A DNA stretch of 64,000 bases from Terriglobia bacterium (GCA_020073565.1 JAIQEY010000023.1:1-64000); one strand, 5' to 3'. Positions 17,023 to 26,097 are shown, counted from the first letter of the stretch. Translations and numbers: made by a program. The notes: a model not told the origin generated them from the sequence alone.

Positions 17023-17964
17023 ATGAGAATCACTAAGTCAGTCTATGGGTTCGCCGGGGTTCTCAGTCTCGTTCTGGCGAGTGGCTTCACGGTTTCGGCT
17101 CAGGATGTGCCCGACGTGGGCCCACATCCGCCACAGCCGATGAGGGCCATGGAAAGCCATATCGGCAAGGCCACAGGCCACGCCAACGACGGCAAGATGA
17201 ATTTCCGCAGATACTGTGCCGGGTGTCACGGTGACTTGGGCGACGGGAACGGCGAGAACGCGCAGTGGATCGACCCCAAACCTCGCGACTTCACGATCGC
17301 CACGTTCAAGTGCCGTTCCACTCCGACAGGCACTCTGCCCACCGACCAGGATCTCTACAATTCCATTGGCCGTGGCTTCACCAACTCCAACATGCCCATC
17401 TGGAATACGTTCGACGCGCAGCAGCGCGCTGATCTCGTTGCCTATATCAAAACATTTTCGGCCCGCTGGGAAAAAGAAAAAGCGGGCGAAACGCTGAAGA
17501 TTCCGCCCGAGCCGACGGTTACCATCGATAGTATCGCGCACGGCAAAGCGCTTTTCACCAAGTTAGAATGCTGGAAGTGCCACGGCCCGCAAGGCAAGGG
17601 GGATGGACCTTCGGCTGCCACGCTGACGGACAGCAAAGATCAGCCCATTCGCCCCTACAACTTCGCCGATGGCAAGGATGACTCTCGATTTAAGTGCGGT
17701 TCGACCAATCAGGATATCTACAAGATCTTCATGACCGGCGTGGATGGCACGCCCATGCCATCGTTCGCCGACGTAATCCAGCCGAACGATGCGTGGGATC
17801 TCGTCCACTTCCTGCGAACGTTGCAGGTCCACCGTCATAGCAAAGAGAACGACGTACTCGCAGCGGCTCACGGAGTGATTCCCCCGTATGTAGAGAAACC
17901 GCAGGACAACCCTGCACCCGCCGCACAGCCAGAAAACAAGCCGCCCAGCAGTGGCGGCCACTAG
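17023..17964 (+). CDS. Periplasmic diheme cytochrome c
   Basis: A 313-residue protein. AGGAG precedes the ATG and a signal peptide ends VSAQD. Two cytochrome c modules each carry a CxxCH: CAGCHGDLGDGNG (module about 55-150) and CWKCHGPQGKGDG (module about 175-270). Possible distal Met ligands lie in SNMPIWN and TPMPSFAD. A Pro/Ala-rich tail follows. In this position it probably carries electrons from a quinol:cytochrome c oxidoreductase to the CuA oxidase encoded downstream. No such reductase is present in the window. Confidence 0.88.
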   Translation: MRITKSVYGFAGVLSLVLASGFTVSAQDVPDVGPHPPQPMRAMESHIGKATGHANDGKMNFRRYCAGCHGDLGDGNGENAQWIDPKPRDFTIATFKCRSTPTGTLPTDQDLYNSIGRGFTNSNMPIWNTFDAQQRADLVAYIKTFSARWEKEKAGETLKIPPEPTVTIDSIAHGKALFTKLECWKCHGPQGKGDGPSAATLTDSKDQPIRPYNFADGKDDSRFKCGSTNQDIYKIFMTGVDGTPMPSFADVIQPNDAWDLVHFLRTLQVHRHSKENDVLAAAHGVIPPYVEKPQDNPAPAAQPENKPPSSGGH

Positions 17965-17998
17965 AGAAAGCTCGAAGACCTTAGGAGGAAGTATTCGA

Positions 17999-18700
17999 AT
18001 GCGTACAAAGAAAATGCTGGTAGCTCTCTTGGCGCTGTTGCTCTGTTCATCCCTGATGTTCGCTGGCACGGTCAGCGGCAAGGTAACCTACACGGGCACA
18101 CCAGCCAAACCAAAACCCATTGACATGTCCAAGGAGCCGAGTTGCGCCAAGCAGCACAACCCACCGATTACTACCGAGACGGTTGTGACCGGCCCGAACA
18201 ATGCCTTGGATAACGTGGTGGTGTACATCTCGGCGGGCGCGAATGACGAAGGTCAGGTTCCCTCGCAGGCGGTGACTTTTGAGCAGAAAGGTTGCCAATA
18301 CATTCCACACGTGTTGGCTATGCACACCAACCAGGAGTTGAAGGTCCTCAACAGCGACCAGACGTCGCACAATATTCACCCCCTGGCCAAGGTGAATCGC
18401 GAGTGGAACAAGTCGCAGCCGCCCGGTACTCCGCCCATTAGCGAAAAGTACGACAAGGCCGAATTCATCTCGGTGAAGTGCAACGTACATCCCTGGATGC
18501 ACGGGATCTTCGCCGTCCTGAACACATCGCACTACGATATTAGTAAGGGCGGTGGCGATTTCAAGCTGCCCAACCTGCCTCCGGGCAAGTACACCGTGAC
18601 CGCCTGGCATGAGGACTACGGCACCCAGACGGCCGACGTCACTATTACCGGCAACGAAACCAAGGACGTGAACTTTACCTTTAAGGCGAAGGCGTACTGA
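17999..18700 (+). CDS. Periplasmic cupredoxin-like protein with C-terminal carboxypeptidase-regulatory fold
   Basis: A 233-residue protein. AGGAGG lies 10 nt before the ATG and the signal peptide ends LMFAG. The middle shows likely type-1 copper ligands: His in SHNIHPL, then Cys, His and Met in VKCNVHPWMHG. The C-terminal 60 residues (FKLPNLPPGKYTVTAWHEDYG, in two parts here) look like a CarboxypepD_reg/transthyretin-like sandwich. Similar proteins sit beside acidobacterial oxidase genes. Its likely role is a copper electron carrier or copper supply to the CuA site. Both readings are inference. Confidence 0.75.
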   Translation: MRTKKMLVALLALLLCSSLMFAGTVSGKVTYTGTPAKPKPIDMSKEPSCAKQHNPPITTETVVTGPNNALDNVVVYISAGANDEGQVPSQAVTFEQKGCQYIPHVLAMHTNQELKVLNSDQTSHNIHPLAKVNREWNKSQPPGTPPISEKYDKAEFISVKCNVHPWMHGIFAVLNTSHYDISKGGGDFKLPNLPPGKYTVTAWHEDYGTQTADVTITGNETKDVNFTFKAKAY

Positions 18701-18711
18701 CGGAAGCGTTG

Positions 18712-18735
18712 GCGGCGGAGTCTCGTCTCCGCCGC
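18712..18735. repeat. GC-rich hairpin between the cupredoxin gene and coxB
   Basis: GCGGCGGAG (18712-18720) pairs with CTCCGCCGC (18727-18735) around a TCTCGT loop. No T-run follows, so it is not an obvious terminator. It starts 12 nt after a stop codon and lies inside the operon, where it could protect or process mRNA. Confidence 0.6.
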
Positions 18736-18771
18736 TGCATTCCCTAACGAAGTCAGACAGGGGAGGCAACA

Positions 18772-19572
18772 ATGGGGAAACTTTTTGCAGTCACGATTGC
18801 GATCATCGCGATTTTGTCGGCGGTGCCCATCGTGATGAACTACTGGGGGCCTCCCCCGGATATTTCTACCCACGGACGCGCCATCGACGACCAGATCCAC
18901 GAGACGATGTGGGAAGCCGGATTGTCCTTCCTTGCCTCGCAGTTGATCCTCGCGCTGTTCATCTGGCAGTACGCAGGACGCGGCAAGAGTGACAAGGTCA
19001 AGAACTTTCCCGGGGGCGCCAAGGGCCTCGTTATCGCGGCGCTGATTTTTGTGGGAACAGAAATTCTGGCTCTCGGCGCCATCGGCCAGAAAGCGTGGGC
19101 AACCGTGTACTTTACCCCGCCCGAGAAAGACGCTCTGACCATCCAGTCCCAGGCCGGGCAGTTTGCCTTCTACTTCCGCTACCCTGGTCCCGACGGGAAA
19201 TTCGGGGCGCCGCATCCCGACAAAATCGACGAAGGCAACCAGAACTTCTTCGGGCTCGATCCCGAAAACGACGTGGACGCCCGCGACGATATCGTTGCCG
19301 GCGAACTCGCGGTCCCGGTCAATCGCCAGATCAATCTGACGCTGCACTCGAAAGATGTCGGGCACTCGTTTTACGTGCGCGAATTGCGCATCCAGCAAGA
19401 CTACGTGCCGGGCCTCGATCTTGCTGTGCACTTCACCGCGACCAAGACTGGCCAGTACGAGATCGTTTGCACGCAGCTCTGCGGCCTTGGCCACTACAAC
19501 ATGAAGGCCTACCTGACGGTGCTGTCCCAGGAAGACTTTGACAAGTGGCTGAAAGACAAGTCGGCTCAGTAA
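18772..19572 (+). CDS. coxB: Cytochrome c oxidase subunit II (CuA)
   Basis: A 266-residue protein. GGGGAGG precedes the ATG. Hydrophobic segments at residues 4-23, 48-66 and about 85-105 anchor it. The periplasmic cupredoxin domain (about 125-260) keeps the CuA ligands: His in DVGHSFYV, then CTQLCGLGHYNM with the C-x3-C-x3-H-x2-M spacing. This marks it as a genuine cytochrome c oxidase and not a quinol oxidase. There is no fused cytochrome c domain, consistent with separate carriers encoded upstream. Confidence 0.93.
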   Translation: MGKLFAVTIAIIAILSAVPIVMNYWGPPPDISTHGRAIDDQIHETMWEAGLSFLASQLILALFIWQYAGRGKSDKVKNFPGGAKGLVIAALIFVGTEILALGAIGQKAWATVYFTPPEKDALTIQSQAGQFAFYFRYPGPDGKFGAPHPDKIDEGNQNFFGLDPENDVDARDDIVAGELAVPVNRQINLTLHSKDVGHSFYVRELRIQQDYVPGLDLAVHFTATKTGQYEIVCTQLCGLGHYNMKAYLTVLSQEDFDKWLKDKSAQ

Positions 19573-19594
19573 TCCGCCGGCACTCCGGGTTTAG

Positions 19595-19643
19595 GTAGAG
19601 ACGGGGCTTGCCCCGTCTCAGACGCGGCAAGCCGCGTCTCTAC
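19595..19643. repeat. GTAGAGACG palindromic repeat between coxB and coxA
   Basis: The outer arms are GTAGAGACGGGGC (19595-19607) and GCCGCGTCTCTAC (19631-19643), matching at 12 of 13 positions. Inside, each half is its own hairpin: GAGACGGGGC/GCCCCGTCTC and AGACGCGGC/GCCGCGTCT. It can therefore fold as one long stem or two short ones. It begins 22 nt after the coxB stop. Confidence 0.75.
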
Positions 19644-19730
19644 GGAGAATCAGATGATGGGGTATCAGCTATAAGACGTCGAATATAAGACGTTGACACA
19701 TGGTTCAGCTCTTAACTATGAGGTGAGTAA

Positions 19731-21500
19731 ATGTCGGAAGCAATGGGGCATCACGGTCCTCCCCAGGGGTTTTTTCGGAAGTATGTGTTCAGCCTCGATC
19801 ACAAGATCATCGGTTTGCAGTATTACGCACTGGCACTGGCCGCTGTCTTCATCGGAATGGTCTTGTCCTGGCTCATGCGCTTCCACCTGGTGTGGCCGAA
19901 CGCTGTGATTCCCGGGCTCCAGCTTTTTTCCAAAGCGGGTGCACCGGGGGGCGTGATGACGCCCGAATACTACTTGTCGCTGCTCACCATGCACGGCACG
20001 CTGATGGTGTTCTTCGTCCTCACCAACGCGCCCTTTGCCGCCTTCGGCAACTACTTCCTGCCGATTCAGATTGGGGCGGAAGATATGGCTTTCCCCCGCT
20101 TCAACATGATGTCGTTCTGGACCACCCTGGTGGCCTTCGTCGTGTTGATTGCTGCCTTCTTCGTCCCCGACGGTCCGCCCATCTCCGGTTGGACCGCCTA
20201 CGCGCCGCTGAGCGCCGTCGGTAAGGATGCCGGTCCCGGTCTGGCAATGGGCCAGAATCTCTGGGCGATCTCCATTGCGCTCTTCTGTATCGCATCGCTG
20301 CTGGGATCGCTCAACTTCATCTCGACCACGCTCGATCTGCGCGCGAAGGGCATGACCCTGATGCGCATGCCCATCTGCACCTGGGCCTGGTTTATCACCG
20401 CCTGCATCGCGCTTCTTGCCTTCGCCGTTCTATTTCCGGCGTGCCTGCTGCTCATTCTTGATCGCGTCGCGGGCACCAGTTTCTTCGTTCCCAGCGGCCT
20501 GATGGTCAGCGACCACCTCCAGCCCCACTCCGGAGGCTCGCCCCTGCTCTGGCAGCATCTGTTCTGGTTCTTCGGACATCCCGAGGTGTACATCGCGATT
20601 TTGCCGGCCATGGGCATCGTCTCGCACATTCTGATCAACAGCATGCGCAAGCCGCTGCTCAGCCACAAGGTTGTCATCGGCTCGATGCTGGCCATCGGAT
20701 TCCTCAGCTACATGGTCTGGGGACACCACATGTTCCTGAGCGGCATGAACCCATTCTCGGCTCTGGTGTTCTCTTTCCCCACGCTGATGATCACCATCCC
20801 AGCGACGATATTGACGCTGGTCTGGCTCGGCAGCCTCTACGGCTCGCGGCTCCAGATCACGGCGGCCTCACTATTTGCTCTGGGTTTCATCTCAATGTTC
20901 GTTAGTGGGGGCGTCAGCGGTTTTTTCCTGGCGCAACCCTCGATTGATATCTATCTGCACGCGACGTACTTCGTCGTCGGACATTTCCACCTTGTGATGG
21001 GCGTCGCCGCCATCTTCGGGATTTTTGCCGCTACTTACTTCTGGATGCCCAAGATGACCGGCCACATGATGAACGAAACGCTCGGCAAGATTCACTTCTG
21101 GTTCACGTTCGTCGGCTCCTATTGCATTTTCATGCCCTTCCACTATCTGGGACTCGCGGGCAACGTGCGCCGCTACTCGGCCTTCGTCGATGACTTCCTG
21201 CAGCCGCTCCTTCCGCTGCATAAGTTCATCACGATTGCTGCGTTTTGCACGGGAGCCGCTCAGCTGATCTTCCTGTACAACCTGGTGTACAGCCGCTTCA
21301 AAGGCCCGGCAGCCCCCGACAATCCATGGAATGGCACGTCGCTCGAATGGACGACGACGTCTCCGCCGCCCTGGAACAACTTCGGCGGTGTGCACCCGGT
21401 TGTCTATCACGATCCGTACCAGTACAGCGTTGAAGGCGCGAAGGAAGACTTCATCATGCAGACGTCGCCGGAGCAGGTGAAATCCCCGGTGCGTTCGTAA
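19731..21500 (+). CDS. coxA: Cytochrome c oxidase subunit I
   Basis: A 589-residue protein with at least twelve membrane helices. Heme-copper signatures are present: the heme a ligand His in LTMHGTLMVFF, the CuB His and cross-linking Tyr in FFGHPEVYIAILP, the CuB His pair in VWGHHMFLSG, and the heme a3 and heme a ligands in VVGHFHLVMG. The Glu of GHPEV indicates an A1-type proton channel. GAGGTGA precedes the ATG. With CuA-bearing subunit II upstream, it is an aa3-type cytochrome c oxidase (cytochrome c to oxygen, proton pumping). Confidence 0.95.
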   Translation: MSEAMGHHGPPQGFFRKYVFSLDHKIIGLQYYALALAAVFIGMVLSWLMRFHLVWPNAVIPGLQLFSKAGAPGGVMTPEYYLSLLTMHGTLMVFFVLTNAPFAAFGNYFLPIQIGAEDMAFPRFNMMSFWTTLVAFVVLIAAFFVPDGPPISGWTAYAPLSAVGKDAGPGLAMGQNLWAISIALFCIASLLGSLNFISTTLDLRAKGMTLMRMPICTWAWFITACIALLAFAVLFPACLLLILDRVAGTSFFVPSGLMVSDHLQPHSGGSPLLWQHLFWFFGHPEVYIAILPAMGIVSHILINSMRKPLLSHKVVIGSMLAIGFLSYMVWGHHMFLSGMNPFSALVFSFPTLMITIPATILTLVWLGSLYGSRLQITAASLFALGFISMFVSGGVSGFFLAQPSIDIYLHATYFVVGHFHLVMGVAAIFGIFAATYFWMPKMTGHMMNETLGKIHFWFTFVGSYCIFMPFHYLGLAGNVRRYSAFVDDFLQPLLPLHKFITIAAFCTGAAQLIFLYNLVYSRFKGPAAPDNPWNGTSLEWTTTSPPPWNNFGGVHPVVYHDPYQYSVEGAKEDFIMQTSPEQVKSPVRS

Positions 21501-21619
21501 GCCAGCGCCCGACTCGTCAGAGCGAGAATCGGACAGGGCACGGCGTCCGACCTGCCAATCCGGCTGTACCGAGGACAGCGGCTTTACCCCGCTGAGGTTT
21601 CAGAAAAGAGGCAAGCAGC

Positions 21620-22309
21620 ATGGCCACCACGGTCCACGAGCCACCACGAATCGATCAAAATTCGCCTGCCAGGCCCCTTCCCCGCAGAACCGGCGGCGGG
21701 GGCTTGTCCGACATCATTCCCGGAGACGGTCAACTTCGGGAGGTACGCGACCGTTCGCCTGAGCCTGCTCGAACCGGAATCTGGGTAGCTCTCGCGGCGA
21801 TCGCCATGGCATTTGCGGCGCTCACCAGCGCTCTCATTGTGCGCCAGGGTTCGGGCAACGACTGGCAGCACATCCTGATCCCGCCGATTCTCTTCTTCAA
21901 CACTCTGGTTCTGGTCGTAAGCAGCGGTACCCTCGAGATCGCGCGTAAGCAGGTTGCCGGTTTCGTCCGCGGTGAGGGTGCGACGCGGGCCCACGCCATG
22001 CAGTGGCTGGGCGCCACCTTGACGCTTGGACTTGTCTTTGTGGTTGGGCAGTACCTCGCGTGGTTGCGCCTGCGGGCCGCCGGACTCTACCTTGCAACCA
22101 ATCCCAATAGCTCGTTCTTCTACGTGCTCACCGCCCTTCATGCGATTCACGTGCTCGGCGGTCTGGGAGGGTTAACGCGCGTCATCGTTCTTCTGCGAGG
22201 CCCGGTGCTCCGGCTGCGCAAGAGCACCCTGGACGCAACCTCGTATTACTGGCACTTCATGGGCATGCTTTGGATTTACTTGCTCTTCGTTCTCTGGCTG
22301 AAGTTGTAA
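21620..22309 (+). CDS. Oxidase subunit III-like protein, first copy
   Basis: A 229-residue protein. A polar 50-residue N-terminus is followed by five hydrophobic helices. HAIHVLGGLGGL and SYYWHFMGMLWIYLLFVLWL are typical of COX3. A GAGG site precedes the ATG. The next gene, only 19 nt downstream, is a second subunit III homologue, so this operon encodes two. The polar N-terminal extension sets this copy apart. It lacks the first two helices of mitochondrial-type subunit III. Confidence 0.85.
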   Translation: MATTVHEPPRIDQNSPARPLPRRTGGGGLSDIIPGDGQLREVRDRSPEPARTGIWVALAAIAMAFAALTSALIVRQGSGNDWQHILIPPILFFNTLVLVVSSGTLEIARKQVAGFVRGEGATRAHAMQWLGATLTLGLVFVVGQYLAWLRLRAAGLYLATNPNSSFFYVLTALHAIHVLGGLGGLTRVIVLLRGPVLRLRKSTLDATSYYWHFMGMLWIYLLFVLWLKL

Positions 22310-22328
22310 ACGATCCTAAGGAGGCGCT

Positions 22329-22958
22329 GTGAGTCAAGCGAACTTGGCAGTTGATTCCCATGCCACGGCAGGCGTGATGGAAGAATCCCCCTTTGCCATT
22401 CCATCCAGCAAGCTGGTGATGTGGCTGTTCATCATCTCCGATGCGGTGACATTCGGCGCCATCCTGTTCGCCTACGGCTACATCCGGAACGCCTCGACCG
22501 ACTGGCCCACACCCTTCGAGCACGCGAGTATCTGGAACGCCTTGCTGATGACCTTCATTCTCGTCACCAGCAGCCTGACGGTGCTTCTTGCGGTGCGCGA
22601 CGCTCAGAACGACGACCGCGCCGCCGCCTTTAAATGGACGCTCATCACCGCTGCCGGGGGCGCCCTGTTTGCCCTCCTGCACCTGCGCGAATGGAGCGCG
22701 CTCATCGGAGAAGGCGTTCGCATGTTTCAGAATCCCTGGGGCGCTCCCATGTTCGGCGCCACCTTCTTCTCCATCACCGGGCTGCACATGGCCCACGTGA
22801 TCGGTGGCGTCATCGCGCTGCTCGTGGTCGGTCTCAAATATAAGGCCGGCCGCTTTTCCGCCAAGCACGTCGAGATCTGTTCCCTGTACTGGCACTTCGT
22901 CGACATCGTTTGGATGTTCGTCGTGCCAATGGTCTACCTCTTGAACATGAAACGGTAG
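22329..22958 (+). CDS. coxC: Cytochrome c oxidase subunit III, second copy
   Basis: A 209-residue COX3 protein with a GTG start behind AAGGAGG. Five helices are visible. Characteristic phrases are KLVMWLFIISDAVTFGA, ITGLHMAHVIGGVIALL and SLYWHFVDIVWMFVVPMVYL. The SDAVTF opening is the standard one for bacterial subunit III, so this is the likelier canonical copy. It lies between the other subunit III gene and subunit IV. Confidence 0.9.
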   Translation: MSQANLAVDSHATAGVMEESPFAIPSSKLVMWLFIISDAVTFGAILFAYGYIRNASTDWPTPFEHASIWNALLMTFILVTSSLTVLLAVRDAQNDDRAAAFKWTLITAAGGALFALLHLREWSALIGEGVRMFQNPWGAPMFGATFFSITGLHMAHVIGGVIALLVVGLKYKAGRFSAKHVEICSLYWHFVDIVWMFVVPMVYLLNMKR

Positions 22959-22985
22959 CGATAAGATCCCGGGAAGGTGAATGCT

Positions 22986-23288
22986 ATGACGACACAGAAT
23001 TCAACCGGAAAATCAAACGGCATGGCGACGACCTACATTGTGTATGTCACCATTATGGCGATCGCTGTCTATCAGGTCTGCTTCGCCATGATGGCCGGTC
23101 CGCAGCCCCTGCTGATGCTCATGCTAGCCCTGTTGCAGGCCGCCATTGCCGTGATGTATTTTATGCACCTCGCGCAGGAGCGCCAGGTCCTGGCTCTGGC
23201 GCTGATCCCATACACGATCTTCGTCCTGTTCATGCTGAACATGATTTGGTCCGATAGCTTCCGCCTGTTGCACATGCGCCCGCACTGA
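22986..23288 (+). CDS. coxD: Cytochrome c oxidase subunit IV-type protein
   Basis: A 100-residue protein with three hydrophobic helices (about 17-37, 42-62 and 72-92) and the phrase AVMYFMHLAQE, typical of the prokaryotic COX4/CtaF family. GGGAAGG sits 8-9 nt before the ATG at 22986. An in-frame GTG at 22977 is too close to that site. It is an accessory subunit that stabilises the oxidase. Confidence 0.85.
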   Translation: MTTQNSTGKSNGMATTYIVYVTIMAIAVYQVCFAMMAGPQPLLMLMLALLQAAIAVMYFMHLAQERQVLALALIPYTIFVLFMLNMIWSDSFRLLHMRPH

Positions 23289-23319
23289 ACCGGGGACGAT
23301 CGGGACACGGAGGAGGAGT

Positions 23320-23607
23320 ATGACCGTTAGAACCGCCACCATCGCCAAGGCCGCTCTGTTGCTGCTGATCCTTGCGTCCCTCTCATTGCCCGCATGGAGC
23401 CAGAGTTGTGCGCTCTGTTATACGCAGGCCGCCGGTGCAGGCCAGCGCATGATTCAGGCCCTTAAGAGTGGCATTCTGGTCCTCATTTTTCCGCCCATGG
23501 GCATCTGCATCGCCTTGATGGTCATGTCTTACAAGAAGCGTAACCAGTTCGGCCCGCAAGATGGCCGGGGCCGAAAACCACACCGTGGCTCTGAGCTCGG
23601 CTGGTAA
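23320..23607 (+). CDS. Small membrane protein with CxxC, last gene of the oxidase operon
   Basis: A 95-residue protein with GGAGGAG before the ATG. It has a signal-like N-terminus (residues 1-27, ending PAWSQ), an immediate SCALCYTQAAGAG containing a CxxC pair, and a second hydrophobic helix (about 50-68) followed by a basic tail. I recognise it only as a recurring partner of acidobacterial oxidase genes. A role in copper handling or assembly is a guess based on the CxxC and position. Confidence 0.65.
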   Translation: MTVRTATIAKAALLLLILASLSLPAWSQSCALCYTQAAGAGQRMIQALKSGILVLIFPPMGICIALMVMSYKKRNQFGPQDGRGRKPHRGSELGW

Positions 23608-23617
23608 AGACGCAGTT

Positions 23618-23704
23618 TTCACCACCGAGACACAGAGTCACGGAGAAAGCGATTCTGTTTTTCTAGATTCGGGTTTCTCTGTGACTCTGTGTCTCGGTGG
23701 TGAA
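23618..23704. repeat. Inverted pair of octamer arrays (CTGTGACT word), 31-nt arms
   Basis: The left arm (23618-23648) and right arm (23674-23704) are complementary at 30 of 31 positions around a 25-nt loop. Both arms read in 8-nt steps: CACCACCG, AGACACAG, AGTCACGG on the left, and their complements CTGTGACT, CTGTGTCT, CGGTGGTG on the right. The element starts 11 nt after the last oxidase-operon stop and ends 11 nt before the convergent gene's stop. It could terminate both transcripts, although there is no T-run. The same words recur at 40493-40625. Confidence 0.8.
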
Positions 23705-23715
23705 TTGGGGTTTAT

Positions 23716-24759
23716 TCAGCTCGCCAATCCAGAAACCACTTCGCCCACAAACCCCGCAAACGTTCGCACATCCTCTTCCGTCGTGTCGAACGAGCACATC
23801 CACCGCACCACCGATTCCTCTTCGTTCCACACATAAAAGAAATAGCGTTCCTGAATCTTTTGGATTGCCTCCCGTGGAATCTGCGCAAACACTCCATTGG
23901 CCTCCACCGGATACACAATCTTGACCGGTGGGGTCTTTTTCACTTCCTGCTCCAGCAACCGAGCCATGCGGTTGGCGTGCTCCGCATTCCTCCGCCACAG
24001 ATCGTTTGTCAGCAGCGCCTCCATCTGCACCGCCATGTAGCGCATCTTCGACGCCAGCTGCATCCCCTGCTTGCGGACGTATAAAAACTCCTGCGCTGGT
24101 TCTGGACGAAAGAAGACGACTGCTTCCACGCCCATGAGGCCATTCTTCGTGCCGCCAAATGAAAGCACGTCCACACCCAGATCCCGGGTCGCCTGCCGCA
24201 GCGTGAGCCCCTGTGCCACGACAGCGTTTGAAATGCGCGCCCCATCCACGTGCAGGAACATATTCCGCTCGTGAGCAAACCGGGCTAATGCCTCGATCTC
24301 AGCGGTTTTGTACACTGTTCCCATTTCAGTCGATTGGGTGATGGAAATCACGCGCGGCTGCACGTGATGCTGGTCGCCTATCCCGTGATACGCACGCACC
24401 ACTGTGTCGACTGTCAGCTTGCCCATCGGTGCTTGCAGGGGAATCAGCTTGCACCCCGTAAACTTTTCCGGTGCCCCGCATTCATCCGTATAAATGTGAG
24501 ACAGCTCGGGACAGAGAACTGCGTGATACGGCCGCGCCACAGCCTGCAAACTCAGCACATTCGCTGCCGTCCCATTGAATACGAAAAACACGGCCACGTC
24601 TTGGCCAAAATGCTCCCGGAACTTGGCCACCGCCGATTCCGTGTACGGGTCGTCCCCATACCCCACCACATGCCCCTGGTTTGCGCGCTGGAGTGCGTCC
24701 AACACTTCCGCATGCACCACCGCATTGTTATCGCTCGCAAAGCTTCGGCTCGGTTTCAT
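23716..24759 (-). CDS. ltaE: Low-specificity L-threonine aldolase
   Basis: A 347-residue PLP enzyme of the beta-eliminating lyase/threonine aldolase family. It begins FASDNNAVVHAEVLDAL, followed by GYGDDPYTESAV. The cofactor region has LHVDGARISNAVVAQG, and the Schiff-base lysine lies in SFGGTKNGLMG. It cleaves L-threonine or L-allo-threonine to glycine and acetaldehyde. The start at 24759 (MKPSRSF) is chosen because residues upstream of it are not part of the family. It is convergent with the oxidase operon across the palindrome at 23618-23704. Confidence 0.9.
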   Translation of the reverse strand: MKPSRSFASDNNAVVHAEVLDALQRANQGHVVGYGDDPYTESAVAKFREHFGQDVAVFFVFNGTAANVLSLQAVARPYHAVLCPELSHIYTDECGAPEKFTGCKLIPLQAPMGKLTVDTVVRAYHGIGDQHHVQPRVISITQSTEMGTVYKTAEIEALARFAHERNMFLHVDGARISNAVVAQGLTLRQATRDLGVDVLSFGGTKNGLMGVEAVVFFRPEPAQEFLYVRKQGMQLASKMRYMAVQMEALLTNDLWRRNAEHANRMARLLEQEVKKTPPVKIVYPVEANGVFAQIPREAIQKIQERYFFYVWNEEESVVRWMCSFDTTEEDVRTFAGFVGEVVSGLAS

Positions 24760-24972
24760 AAGCAGACAATCTAGCAGACCTGAAAAGTCTTGGGAGCCCC
24801 GGCCCTTATGCCAAACCAATTATTGTTCTAGTATGGATGCGGACTTATTCTGGGCACAGTCGGTGAAGCCCACACTGCGGGTTGTCAGCCCGTCCAAAGC
24901 CGGCGTGGTGGACCGAGGGATCTGTAGATTGCCGGAAATTAGTCCGGCCCCGGCCGCTGACGAGCAACTCTT

Positions 24973-26097
24973 ATGCCGCCATCCTTAGACCGAACTGTAT
25001 CTACCATCCTCTCGGGCGGGCTCCTGACTGTTTTGATCGCCGGTACGCTCGCCTGCGGCAACGGTAAAACCGCCAACGCCGGCGCCGGAGGCATGCAGGC
25101 CATGCCCGTCCAGGTAAAGACTGCCCACCCTGCCAAGGTCGACGACACCACCGAATATGTCGCCACCTTGAAGTCACGCGCTTCCGCTGTCGTGATGCCG
25201 CAAGTGGAAGGCATCATCACCCAGATTTTCGTTCACTCGGGCGAGCGGGTTGCGGCGGGCGCGCCGCTCATGCAGATTGATCCCGCCAAGCAGCAGGCCA
25301 CCGTCAAAAGCCAGGAAGATGCGCGCGCCGCCCAGGTGGCCCAGGTGAAGTGGGCTCAGCAAAACTACGACCGCATCAGCGGTCTGGCCAGCGCCGGCGT
25401 TGTCAGCAAGCAGGACCTTGACCAGGCCCGGGCCGCGCTCGACGCCGCCCAGGCGCAACTTCATTCCCTCGATGCCCAAGTCAACGAGCAGCAGGTGCAG
25501 TTGCACTACTACAAGGTGGTTGCCCCGCGCGCCGGAATTGTCGGGGACGTCCCAGTCCGCGTCGGCGATCGCGTGACGACCACCACCACGCTGACCACCG
25601 TCGACCGTCCCGGCAGCCTCGAGGCCTACATCTATGTCCCGGTCGAAAAGTCCGCACAGCTGAGGATGAATCTTCCTGTCCAGATCGTCGACGCCACGGG
25701 CGCGCTGCTGGCCTCCAGTCGCATCACCTTCATCTCACCGCAAGTGGACAACACGACGCAAACCGTGCTGGCCAAGGCGCAAATCGCCAATTCCAAGGAC
25801 ACCCTGCGCACCGCCCAGTTCATTCGCGCTCGCGTCATTTGGGGCAGCCACGATCGGCCCGTGGTCCCGGTGGTGGCCGTGTCCAGAATTGGCGGCCTCT
25901 ATTTTGTTTTTGTGGCTGAGTCGGATCAGAAAGGCGGATATGTGGTCCACCAGAAGCCGCTCCAGGTCGGTCAGATTATCGGCAACGACTATGTAGTCCT
26001 TGACGGCATAAAACCCGGAGACAAAGTCGTCGTCTCCGGCACCCAATTTCTCATCGATGGCATACCCGTAGTCCCGCAGGAAACCAGTAGTAGCTAG
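24973..26097 (+). CDS. RND efflux periplasmic adaptor (membrane fusion protein)
   Basis: A 374-residue HlyD/AcrA-family protein. The hydrophobic N-terminus ends LAGTLAC-like before a Gly/Ala linker, so it may be a lipoprotein, though the lipobox is imperfect. The lipoyl half-motifs are at VMPQVEGIITQIFVHSGERV and VVAPRAGIVGDVPVRVGDRV. A coiled-coil hairpin lies between them (about 100-170). A beta-barrel and membrane-proximal domain follow. The RND pump gene comes 128 nt downstream. No outer-membrane TolC partner is present in the window. Confidence 0.9.
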   Translation: MPPSLDRTVSTILSGGLLTVLIAGTLACGNGKTANAGAGGMQAMPVQVKTAHPAKVDDTTEYVATLKSRASAVVMPQVEGIITQIFVHSGERVAAGAPLMQIDPAKQQATVKSQEDARAAQVAQVKWAQQNYDRISGLASAGVVSKQDLDQARAALDAAQAQLHSLDAQVNEQQVQLHYYKVVAPRAGIVGDVPVRVGDRVTTTTTLTTVDRPGSLEAYIYVPVEKSAQLRMNLPVQIVDATGALLASSRITFISPQVDNTTQTVLAKAQIANSKDTLRTAQFIRARVIWGSHDRPVVPVVAVSRIGGLYFVFVAESDQKGGYVVHQKPLQVGQIIGNDYVVLDGIKPGDKVVVSGTQFLIDGIPVVPQETSSS

